DNA of 64,000 nucleotides, from the NCBI RefSeq assembly GCF_020443565.1, contig NZ_JAIZZN010000003.1:1-64000 (forward strand). Reading direction: 5' to 3'. The translations under genes were made by a program, and so were the position numbers. Every line of letters begins with the position of its first letter. The stretch's first letter is position 1. Of this stretch, positions 52,693-60,088 are shown in pieces. This DNA is from Clostridium sp. CS001. Lineage in GTDB: Bacteria > Bacillota > Clostridia > Clostridiales > Clostridiaceae. Below the pieces are notes generated by a model. The model worked only from the letters and a program-made list of their open reading frames with translations. It was not told the DNA's origin and made no database searches.

Positions 52693-53118
52693 ATGACTAT
52701 ATTACTAATGTTAACATTTTGCGTTGTTATAGCTACTATTACTTATGGAGTTGTAGAGCAAAGTAAAGTAGACGTTTTAGGGAAACAAAAGATAAAAAGA
52801 GCATTAAAGATAAATTTAGGTGTATTTATACCAGTTGTTATGGGGGCACTAGTTGTGAATATTCCAAGTATAGCTAGCGCTGCAGAAACAGTTGCAGCTA
52901 ACCCAGCTGCTGGCCTTGGTTATTTGGCAGCAGGACTTTCAACTGGACTTGCAACTATTGGTGCAGGCTATGCTGTAGGTGCTGTTGGATCATCGGCATT
53001 AGGCGCTGTATCTGAAGATCCTAAAATACTAGGAAAAACACTCATCTTCGTTGGTCTTGGAGAAGGTATTGCTATATATGGACTTATTATATCTATAATG
53101 ATACTTTCAAAATTATAA
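52693..53118 (+). CDS. ntpK: V-type ATPase proteolipid subunit K (c ring)
   Basis: 141 residues with four hydrophobic segments. Only the C-terminal pair looks like a classical c subunit (GLGYLAAGLSTGLATIGAGY and FVGLGEGIAIYGLIISI), with the ion-binding Glu124. The first pair (2-19 and 40-57) lacks the Gly-rich pattern and any carboxylate, so there is one ion site per four helices, as in V-type rings. I see no Gln at the place of Enterococcus NtpK Gln110, so Na+ or H+ use is open. AGAGGGAGG upstream. Confidence 0.92.
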   Translation: MTILLMLTFCVVIATITYGVVEQSKVDVLGKQKIKRALKINLGVFIPVVMGALVVNIPSIASAAETVAANPAAGLGYLAAGLSTGLATIGAGYAVGAVGSSALGAVSEDPKILGKTLIFVGLGEGIAIYGLIISIMILSKL

Positions 53119-53134
53119 TTTAGGAGCTAAGCTT

Positions 53135-53443
53135 ATGAAAAGTTATTTAATAAGTGATAATGTAGATACATTTGTAGGAATGAAGATGGCAGGAATAGAA
53201 AGTATTCTGCTTCACAAAAGAGAAGAAATAGTAGAAAAGATTGAAGAATTAAAAAAAGATCAGGCAGTGGGAATTATAATAATAACAGAAAAAGTAGCGC
53301 TGTTAATACCAGATGTTGTAAGAGACATAAAATTGTCCAAGGAAAGACCTCTTTTAATAGAAATTCCGGATAGACATGGATCAAGTAAGGGTAGCGATGC
53401 TATATTAAGATATGTTAAAGAAGCTATAGGTCTTAAAATATAA
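53135..53443 (+). CDS. ntpG: V-type ATPase subunit F
   Basis: 102 residues of the ATP-synt_F type: YLISDNVDTFVGMKMAGIES, VGIIIITEKVALLIPDVV and RPLLIEIPDRHGSSKGSD. Rossmann-like central-stalk subunit that binds subunit D. TAGGAG upstream. Sixteen bases after ntpK. Confidence 0.93.
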   Translation: MKSYLISDNVDTFVGMKMAGIESILLHKREEIVEKIEELKKDQAVGIIIITEKVALLIPDVVRDIKLSKERPLLIEIPDRHGSSKGSDAILRYVKEAIGLKI

Positions 53444-53525
53444 TGAGTTCCAAAAGATGAATAACAATAATTTTTTAAGAACTAAAGAGATACTATTAGG
53501 ATAAGAATTTGCAGGAGGTTTGATT

Positions 53526-54137
53526 ATGACCACCATTGAAGATAAGATAAGTTTGTTTTCTAAGATAATTTATGACAAAGTAAATGAAGAAAAAGAAGAG
53601 AAGTTGGAAGTTTTCGCTAAAGAAGCACAAAAAAAATTAGATATGGAAAAAGAAAAGATAGAAGAGCTTATGCGGAGCCTTCAAATAGATGTTTTAAAGA
53701 AATCTAATATTAGAGCCAATACAATAATTGCAAAAGAAAGAGTTAGTAAACAAAGAGAAGTGTTATTTCTTAAGGATAAGTTAGTTAACGATGCACTAGA
53801 AGATGTACGGAAAAAACTTATAGAGTTTGTTTCTTTAGCAGAATATAAATCCTATTTTAATAATGCTCTTAAAAGGACATTTGAGGGAATAAATAAAGGA
53901 AGCTACTATCTTATAGTATTAAAAAGAGATTACGCTCGATTTCAAAGGGACATTGATGCTATTGGGGATGAATATCCACAGCGAAAAGTTGAAGTGAGAT
54001 TTTCAGAAGTGGACTTTATAGGAGGGGTAATGTTAAAAGATTTTGAAGGAAAGTTTAAAATAGATAATAGCATATATTCCAGGTTACAAGAAAGTAAAGA
54101 AATAATTGGTGTTAGGGTTATGGAAGTGCTAGCTTAG
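53526..54137 (+). CDS. ntpE: V-type ATPase subunit E (peripheral stalk)
   Basis: 203 residues from ATG 53526 (AGGAGG upstream). N-terminal half is a long charged helix (ISLFSKIIYDKVNEEKEEKL ... KKLDMEKEKIEELM), C-terminal half a globular head with VEVRFSEVDFIGGVMLKD, the vATP-synt_E family. Pairs with the first gene product to form the outer stalk. Confidence 0.92.
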   Translation: MTTIEDKISLFSKIIYDKVNEEKEEKLEVFAKEAQKKLDMEKEKIEELMRSLQIDVLKKSNIRANTIIAKERVSKQREVLFLKDKLVNDALEDVRKKLIEFVSLAEYKSYFNNALKRTFEGINKGSYYLIVLKRDYARFQRDIDAIGDEYPQRKVEVRFSEVDFIGGVMLKDFEGKFKIDNSIYSRLQESKEIIGVRVMEVLA

Positions 54138-54196
54138 GAAGCAGATTATAGTTACAAAAGCTGATCTGTCTACTGATTTATCGAGGGAGGGAAAAC

Positions 54197-55954
54197 ATGG
54201 AAGGGAATATAATCGGAGTAAACGGTCCAGTTATAAAAGCTGAGCACATGACGGGCTTTAAAATGAGAGAAATGGTTATGGTAGGTGAGAAGAAGCTCAT
54301 CGGTGAAATTATAATACTAGAAGAAGACTTTGCAACTATACAGGTCTATGAAGAAACAAGTGGACTTAAAATAGGTGAAAGTGTAATATCCACTGGTAGC
54401 CCTCTTTCTCTTAAACTAGGACCGGGGATACTTGGAAATATTTTTGATGGAATTGAGAGGCCACTAGAAAAGATAAATGAAATATCTTATGGGTTTTTAC
54501 CAGAAGGCATAGGGCTAATTTCTCTAGACGAGGAAAAACTTTGGAATGTAGATATCACAGTTAAACCTGGAGATGAATTAAAACAAGGTCATATATATGC
54601 AACGGTTCAAGAAACTGAAACTATTGTTCATAAGATAATGGTTCCACCAGGAGTATCTGGAAGAGTAACCTGGGCAAGTGAAAGTGGAAATTATAATATA
54701 GAAACTGTAGTAGTTAAAATAAGTCAAGACGGAGAAGATCGGGATCTAAAGCTTTATCAATATTGGCCGGTAAGAAATCCAAGACCAGTAGCAGACAAAA
54801 AAACCATTTTCAAACCTCTTATTACAGGTCAAAGAATAATCGACATATTCTTTCCACTAGCTAAAGGAGGAACTTGTGCAATTCCAGGAGGATTTGGTAC
54901 TGGAAAGACTATAACTCAACATCAGCTTGCAAAATGGTCTGATGCAGATATTATAGTGTACATAGGTTGCGGAGAAAGAGGAAATGAAATGACAGAAGTT
55001 CTGGAGGATTTCCCGAAACTTATAGACCCTAAAACTGATTTACCTCTTATGAACAGGACCGTACTTATTGCAAATACGTCAAATATGCCAGTAGCTGCAA
55101 GGGAAGCGAGTATTTATACAGGGATAACCATGGCAGAATATTTCAGGGATATGGGATATCACGTTGCTATAATGGCGGATTCCACTTCAAGATGGGCAGA
55201 GGCATTAAGAGAGATTTCTGGAAGACTAGAAGAGATGCCTGCTGAAGAGGGATATCCAGCATATCTTCCATCAAGAATTGCTGAGTTTTATGAAAGAGCG
55301 GGATATGTAGAGAATTTAAATGGCACAGAGGGTTCTGTTACAGTAATTGGAGCAGTGTCACCTGCAGGTGGGGACTTCTCAGAACCTGTTACTCAAAATA
55401 CTAAAAGATTTGTTTCGGCTTTTCTAGGTCTTGATAAGAAATTAGCTTACGCAAGGCACTATCCAGCAATAAACTGGTTATCTAGCTATAGTGGTTACTT
55501 AACACTTTTAAGGGATTGGTATGAGGAAAATGTGGCCGTAGATATAATGGATCTAAGAGCAAAAATGCTTAAACTCTTATATGAAGAGAATAAGCTTTTA
55601 GAGATAGTTAAACTAGTTGGAGAAGATGTACTTCCGGATGAACAAAGGCTTATCATAGAGGTAGCAAAGTGCCTTAAAGTTGCATTCTTGCAACAAAACG
55701 CTTACAATGCGGTGGATACTTATGTACCTTTAGATAAACAATATAAGATGCTTAAAGCTATAGAGGTTTTTTATGATAATGGAAATTTGGCAGTTAAGGT
55801 TGGAATACCAATATCTGTTATAATGAACAAGGAGTTAATGGAAAAACTTTATAAAATGAAATATAATGTACCCAATGATAATCCGTCACTTATAGATGAT
55901 TTAGTAAAAGAAGTAGCAAGCTATTTTAATGAACTTATAGAAAAATATAAATAA
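54197..55954 (+). CDS. ntpA: V-type ATPase catalytic subunit A
   Basis: 585 residues. Walker A CAIPGGFGTGKTITQHQLAK (most homologues have PGPFGSGKT), IVYIGCGERGNEMTEVL with the catalytic Glu region, MADSTSRWAEALREISGRLE, and SPAGGDFSEPVTQNTKRF. The A-specific non-homologous insert lies at about residues 110-190. Hydrolyses or makes ATP at the A-B interfaces. GAGGGAGGG upstream. Confidence 0.97.
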   Translation: MEGNIIGVNGPVIKAEHMTGFKMREMVMVGEKKLIGEIIILEEDFATIQVYEETSGLKIGESVISTGSPLSLKLGPGILGNIFDGIERPLEKINEISYGFLPEGIGLISLDEEKLWNVDITVKPGDELKQGHIYATVQETETIVHKIMVPPGVSGRVTWASESGNYNIETVVVKISQDGEDRDLKLYQYWPVRNPRPVADKKTIFKPLITGQRIIDIFFPLAKGGTCAIPGGFGTGKTITQHQLAKWSDADIIVYIGCGERGNEMTEVLEDFPKLIDPKTDLPLMNRTVLIANTSNMPVAAREASIYTGITMAEYFRDMGYHVAIMADSTSRWAEALREISGRLEEMPAEEGYPAYLPSRIAEFYERAGYVENLNGTEGSVTVIGAVSPAGGDFSEPVTQNTKRFVSAFLGLDKKLAYARHYPAINWLSSYSGYLTLLRDWYEENVAVDIMDLRAKMLKLLYEENKLLEIVKLVGEDVLPDEQRLIIEVAKCLKVAFLQQNAYNAVDTYVPLDKQYKMLKAIEVFYDNGNLAVKVGIPISVIMNKELMEKLYKMKYNVPNDNPSLIDDLVKEVASYFNELIEKYK

Positions 55955-56005
55955 ATATTAATAATAGTAAATATATATTTGCAGAAATCAGCAAGGGGGT
56001 CCAGC

Positions 56006-57388
56006 ATGAAAAAAGAATATTTAATGTTAAATAAAATTCAAGGACCTTTAATTATACTTTCTAATGTAGAAGATGTAGCCTATGATGAAATTGTTGAAAT
56101 ATTGGTAGACGGAAAGTATAAGAAAAAAGGAAAGGTTGTTCAAATTTATAAAGACAAAGCCATAGTACAAGTATTTGAAACAACAACAGGTATGTCAGTA
56201 GACAATACTTCAGTGCATTTTAAGGGCGAATCTTTTAAAATGGCAATTACAAAGGATATATTAGGACGAGAATTTAATGGAATAGGTGATCCAAGAGATA
56301 ATGGTGGAGAGATTTATTCTTCAAAGAAATATGATGTAAACGGAAGACCTATGAACCCTGTGGCTAGAAGGTATCCTAGAAACTATATACAAACAGGTAT
56401 ATCATCAATAGACTGCCTAGCTACATTAATAAGAGGTCAAAAGTTACCCATATTCTCTGGTAATGGATTAAATCATAATGAACTAGCAGCACAAATTGTA
56501 AGGCAAGCAAAAGTTTCTGGTGAAGAAAGTGATAAGTTTTGTATAGTATTTGGGGCTATGGGAATAAAATATGATGATGCAAACTTCTTTAAGAAAAGCT
56601 TTGAAGAAGCAGGAGTGCTGGAAAAGGTAGTTATGTTTACAAACTTAGCAGATGATCCTATAGTTGAGAGAATAATAACCCCAAGGTGTGCTCTGACTGC
56701 AGCAGAATATTTGGCGTTTGAAGAGGATATGCATGTGCTAGTAATCCTTACGGACATGACTAATTACTGTGAAGCGCTCAGGGAGCTTTCATCGTTAAAG
56801 GAAGAGGTTCCAAGTAGAAAGGGTTATCCAGGATACTTGTATTCAGATTTAGCTTCTCTGTATGAAAGAGCTGGTATGATGAAAGGTAGAGAGGGAAGTA
56901 TAACACAAATACCTATATTAACAATGCCTAATGATGATATAACGCATCCAGTACCAGACCTGACAGGATTTATAACAGAGGGGCAAATTGTTTTAAGTAG
57001 GGGTATTGCACAAAGAGATATATATCCACCAGTAAACATTCTTCCTTCACTTTCAAGACTTATGAAAGATGGAATTGGTGAAGGATTCACTAGAGAAGAT
57101 CATGCAGATGCGCAAAATCAAATATTTGCAGCATACTCTAGGGTACAAGATGTAATTGCGCTGGCTCAAGTTATAGGAGAAGATGAGCTTTCAGAAATAG
57201 ATAAGATATATATGGACTTTGGTAGAGCTTTTGAAGATAAGTTTTTAAGTCAAAACTATGATGAAAACAGAGAGATGACAGAAACTTTAGATTTGGCTTG
57301 GGAGATTCTTGGTAAATTGCCAAGGAATGAGCTAGATAGAGTTTCACCTAACATTCTAGATAAATATTATAAAACAGTGGTGAAGTAG
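56006..57388 (+). CDS. ntpB: V-type ATPase regulatory subunit B
   Basis: 460 residues from ATG 56006 (AAGGGGG 6-12 bases ahead; an in-frame upstream start at 55979 has no site). Lacks a P-loop, as B subunits do ([20 protein letters not shown]), and has [37 protein letters not shown] and [20 protein letters not shown]. Alternates with subunit A in the head. The stop is one base before ntpD. Confidence 0.97.
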   Translation: MKKEYLMLNKIQGPLIILSNVEDVAYDEIVEILVDGKYKKKGKVVQIYKDKAIVQVFETTTGMSVDNTSVHFKGESFKMAITKDILGREFNGIGDPRDNGGEIYSSKKYDVNGRPMNPVARRYPRNYIQTGISSIDCLATLIRGQKLPIFSGNGLNHNELAAQIVRQAKVSGEESDKFCIVFGAMGIKYDDANFFKKSFEEAGVLEKVVMFTNLADDPIVERIITPRCALTAAEYLAFEEDMHVLVILTDMTNYCEALRELSSLKEEVPSRKGYPGYLYSDLASLYERAGMMKGREGSITQIPILTMPNDDITHPVPDLTGFITEGQIVLSRGIAQRDIYPPVNILPSLSRLMKDGIGEGFTREDHADAQNQIFAAYSRVQDVIALAQVIGEDELSEIDKIYMDFGRAFEDKFLSQNYDENREMTETLDLAWEILGKLPRNELDRVSPNILDKYYKTVVK

Positions 57389-57389
57389 T

Positions 57390-58010
57390 ATGGAAAATTT
57401 TGCACCAACTAAATCTACCCTAATGGCCGCTAGGAGCTCTTTAGACTTTTCGAAAAAGGGATTTGAGCTTTTAGATAAAAAAAGAAATGTACTTATAAGA
57501 GAAATGATGTCTTATGTTTCTAAAGCTCATGAACTTCAAGATGAGGTAAATGTAACATTTTCAAAGGCATATAAAGCATTAGAATCTGCAAATATAAATT
57601 CAGGAATAATAAATGTTGAGGACGTAGCAATGACAGTAGAAGAGGCTATGGACTATGAGATTCTATTTAAAAGTGTTATGGGAGTGGAAGTTCCTAAGAT
57701 TGTTTTTGAAAAAAAAGAAATTAAGCCAAAGTATGGATTTTATAGAACTAGTGCGGCAATTGATGATGCAATGAAAGAGTTTAATAAGGTAAAGTATTTA
57801 ACCTATGAGCTGGCAGAGGTAGAAAATGCTGTATACAGATTAGCCGTGGAAGTAAAGAAAACTCAAAAAAGAGCAAATGCACTTCAAAACATTCAAATTC
57901 CTAAGTTTGAGGAAATAGTAAAGTTTATTACAGAAGTTTTAGAAGAAAAAGAAAGAGAAGATTTCTTTAGATTAAAGGTAGTAAAAAAGAAACATAGGAA
58001 AGATGAGTAA
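57390..58010 (+). CDS. ntpD: V-type ATPase subunit D (central rotor)
   Basis: 206 residues of long helices: APTKSTLMAARSSLDFSKKG FELLDKKRNVL at the N-terminus and AVEVKKTQKRANALQNIQIP with a basic C-terminus (KVVKKKHRK), the ATP-synt_D coiled-coil rotor. Last gene of the operon, overlapping the B spacing by one base, followed by a strong terminator. Confidence 0.95.
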   Translation: MENFAPTKSTLMAARSSLDFSKKGFELLDKKRNVLIREMMSYVSKAHELQDEVNVTFSKAYKALESANINSGIINVEDVAMTVEEAMDYEILFKSVMGVEVPKIVFEKKEIKPKYGFYRTSAAIDDAMKEFNKVKYLTYELAEVENAVYRLAVEVKKTQKRANALQNIQIPKFEEIVKFITEVLEEKEREDFFRLKVVKKKHRKDE

Positions 58011-58054
58011 AATTAAACTAATAAATACTTGAAAAGTTTAAAGATTAAATATTA

Positions 58055-58097
58055 TGGCGCATATTAAGCTAAAAAGCTTGTATGCGCTAATTTTATT
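58055..58097 (+). terminator. terminator of the V-type ATPase operon
   Basis: GCGCATA...TATGCGC outer stem and AAGCT/AGCTT inner stem, followed by AATTTTATTT. Confidence 0.85.
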
Positions 58098-58328
58098 TAA
58101 AATAAAAAAATTATAAATGGATAATTAGAATAAGGAATATTCAAAATATTTTAAATGTGTTATAATGGTTTTATAAAAGGAGGTATATTGAAGTTGTAAT
58201 AAGTTTAAAGTTACTAAATAAAATTTTAGGAAGTTTTAAGTTGAGTAGCATTAGTGTTTAGTTTCAAATGATATATACCAAATATATAATTATGAACAAA
58301 ATTTTAAATAAATAATAAGAGGTGTAAT

Positions 58329-58508
58329 ATGGAAGAATATAGAGGGTATGCAATAGAAATCACAGAAAATAATGAAAAAGAATATCCATATAAGGTAATT
58401 GCAAGAAAAGGTGAAGAAGAGATAAAACACAAGGGATATAGCAAACTACAGGCTCTTGATCTTGTTAAGGAAACAATTAACCTATCAATAGCTAGAAATG
58501 GTAAATAA
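58329..58508 (+). CDS. small hypothetical protein (59 aa)
   Basis: ATG 58329 after AAGAGGTG. A soluble charged peptide (EEYRGYAIEITENNEKEYPY, KGEEEIKHKGYSKLQALDLV) with a strand-strand-helix layout. No family recognised. The 5' region from a TATAAT near 58162 to the gene contains a strong AAAGGAGG followed by TTG-AAG-TTG-TAA (58190-58201), a three-codon frame; see findings. The 58098-58328 stretch otherwise shows nothing. Confidence 0.55.
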   Translation: MEEYRGYAIEITENNEKEYPYKVIARKGEEEIKHKGYSKLQALDLVKETINLSIARNGK

Positions 58509-58703
58509 TAAATATTTAGTATTTTTTTAAAGTATTTTTAATAAAAGTATTGCGTATTAGCAATATATATGTTATTCTAATTATGTTGTGATTGATAAAA
58601 ATCAACAACAGCAAGATTTAATATGATTTAGACATTACCTTTTTAGGCATATCAGTAAATCAGATCTTAAATCTTAATATAAATAAAAAGGAGAAATGTT
58701 TAA

Positions 58704-58868
58704 ATGGCAGATAAGACTATAGTATGTAAAGATTGTTCACAAGAATTCGTATTCACTGAGGGTGAACAAGAGTTTTATAAAGAAAAAGGATTCGAAAATG
58801 AACCACAAAGATGTCCTGATTGTAGAAGAGCTAAAAAACAACAAAACAATAGAGGATTTCAAAGATAA
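58704..58868 (+). CDS. zinc-ribbon protein (54 aa)
   Basis: Reads MADKTIVCKDCSQEFVFTEG, then GEQEFYKEKGF and PQRCPDCRRAKKQQNNRGF. Two CxxC pairs (C8-x-x-C11 and C42-x-x-C45) make a probable zinc-ribbon of the zf-trcl / zinc-ribbon-domain type found in many clostridia, often with cold-shock proteins. RNA or DNA binding is likely but unproven. A leader of about 150 bases with a hairpin (GTTGTGATT/AATCAACAAC, 58583-58609) precedes it. AAAGGAG is 9 bases ahead. Confidence 0.8.
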   Translation: MADKTIVCKDCSQEFVFTEGEQEFYKEKGFENEPQRCPDCRRAKKQQNNRGFQR

Positions 58869-58887
58869 TATTACTTAATAAAAATTG

Positions 58888-58920
58888 CCTATAGGAATTT
58901 ATTCCTATAGGTTTTATTTT
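58888..58920 (+). terminator. terminator of the zinc-ribbon gene
   Basis: Perfect 10-bp stem CCTATAGGAA/TTCCTATAGG around TTTA, followed by TTTTATTTTT. Confidence 0.9.
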
Positions 58921-59031
58921 TGTAGAAAATTATTCTCTGATTTCCGCAAAATTATGATATAGTATATTTAAAGTATTGTATATTAAACAAAATGATAAGT
59001 AATGTATGATTTATAAAGGAGCGATTTGAAC

Positions 59032-59583
59032 ATGAAAAATATAAAATTAAGTAAAAGTAACTTGGATAAAATTAAAATACATAGTGGGATACTGCCAAAA
59101 CCAAAATCAGCACATATTCATGGGGGAACCTATGAAGGAGAAAGACTTGAAGGTAAGAAACATGGAGAAGGAGTCTTTATTTACACTGACGGAAGTAAAT
59201 ATGTAGGCAATTGGAATAATAATCAGATGCATGGACAAGGAACTCTTACTTGGTCATGTGGAGAAAAATATATAGGTGAGTGGAGCAATGATGAAAAGCA
59301 TGGACATGGAATATATACTTGGCCAGACGGTGAAAAGTATATAGGCAGTTTTGAAAATGGAGAAAAATCTGGAGAAGGTATATGTGTATGGCCAGATGGA
59401 GATATTTATGTAGGTGACTGGAAGGATGGTCTTAGACATGGTGAAGGCATTCATACTTGGTCACAAGGAGACAAATATGTAGGGCAGTGGGAAAATGATG
59501 AAAGAGAAGGTCAAGGAATGTACGTATATTCTGATGGGGTAATTGAAATGGGCCGGTCTAAAAATAATCAATTAATAAGATAA
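59032..59583 (+). CDS. MORN-repeat protein
   Basis: 183 residues from ATG 59032 (AAAGGAGCG upstream). After about 30 residues of charged leader, six to seven consecutive MORN repeats of about 23 residues follow, with the consensus Y-x-G-x-W-x-x-G-x-x-H-G-x-G, for example YVGNWNNNQMHGQG, YIGEWSNDEKHGHG, YIGSFENGEKSGEG, YVGDWKDGLRHGEG, YVGQWENDEREGQG. MORN arrays act as beta-hairpin scaffolds binding lipid or protein partners. No membrane anchor or enzyme domain is attached, so its partner is unknown. Confidence 0.88.
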   Translation: MKNIKLSKSNLDKIKIHSGILPKPKSAHIHGGTYEGERLEGKKHGEGVFIYTDGSKYVGNWNNNQMHGQGTLTWSCGEKYIGEWSNDEKHGHGIYTWPDGEKYIGSFENGEKSGEGICVWPDGDIYVGDWKDGLRHGEGIHTWSQGDKYVGQWENDEREGQGMYVYSDGVIEMGRSKNNQLIR

Positions 59584-59595
59584 AATATATTACTA

Positions 59596-59632
59596 AAATA
59601 ACAGAGGAAAGATTCTGTTATTTTTCTTTTTG
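59596..59632 (+). terminator. terminator of the MORN gene
   Basis: AAATAACAGA pairs with TCTGTTATTT around GGAAAGAT, followed by TTCTTTTT. Confidence 0.85.
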
Positions 59633-59780
59633 CAACATTTAAATGGAACCTTTTCAGAGGCAATATAATACTATGTACAAACAAAAGAATCATTAAAGAA
59701 ATAACTTAAGAAAGTGATTCTAAGAAGGAATTACTTGAGTATAGGTTAAAATTTTTTCCTTGAGAGAGGGTGAAATATAT

Positions 59781-59924
59781 ATGTGCTGCTGGCTAATAGC
59801 ATTATTATTACTATGTGACAATAATGGATGTGATAATAATAGTAGTTGTTGTTGTTGCAATACTTTTATTATAAATGGCAATAAGAGACGTTGTAATAAA
59901 AATCATAATAAATGCAGATGTTAA
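59781..59924 (+). CDS. cysteine-rich small protein (47 aa, 11 Cys)
   Basis: ATG 59781 with GAGAGGGTG about 10 bases before. The sequence begins MCCWLIALLLLC, has a central C-x-x-x-x-C and a run of four Cys (about residues 23-26), then CNKNHNKCRC at the end; 11 of 47 residues are Cys. The N-terminal half is weakly hydrophobic. Not recognised; could be a metal-binding peptide, a membrane-associated Cys peptide, or a spore-coat-like protein. It is 164 bases before the P-type ATPase homologue, with a terminator-like stem (59989-60022) between. Confidence 0.6.
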   Translation: MCCWLIALLLLCDNNGCDNNSSCCCCNTFIINGNKRRCNKNHNKCRC

Positions 59925-59988
59925 ATTTGCTGTAGTGAAACTTAAAAGGTTAATATATAAAAGAAGTAATCAAAGTAGTTTAAAATAC

Positions 59989-60022
59989 AGAGGCTTTGGC
60001 TTTTACGCTAAAGTCTCTTATT
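59989..60022 (+). terminator. terminator-like hairpin after the Cys-rich gene
   Basis: AGAGGCTTTGGC pairs with GCTAAAGTCTCT (two G-T pairs) around TTTTAC, followed by TATT; a long stem with a poor T tract. Confidence 0.6.
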
Positions 60023-60030
60023 AAATGGAC

Positions 60031-60067
60031 GAAAATTATAATAAGTGAAAATTATAGTAAGCGAAAA
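60031..60067 (+). repeat. short tandem repeat before the P-type ATPase homologue
   Basis: GAAAATTATAATAAGT (60031-60046), GAAAATTATAGTAAGC (60047-60062) and a partial GAAAA (60063-60067), ending 22 bases before the start codon. Confidence 0.7.
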
Positions 60068-60088
60068 CACAAAGGATAGGTTGACAAT

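Noticed and set aside
56006-57388. Missing Walker A in the ATPase B subunit as an anomaly
   Set aside because: B subunits of V/A-type ATPases normally lack the P-loop.
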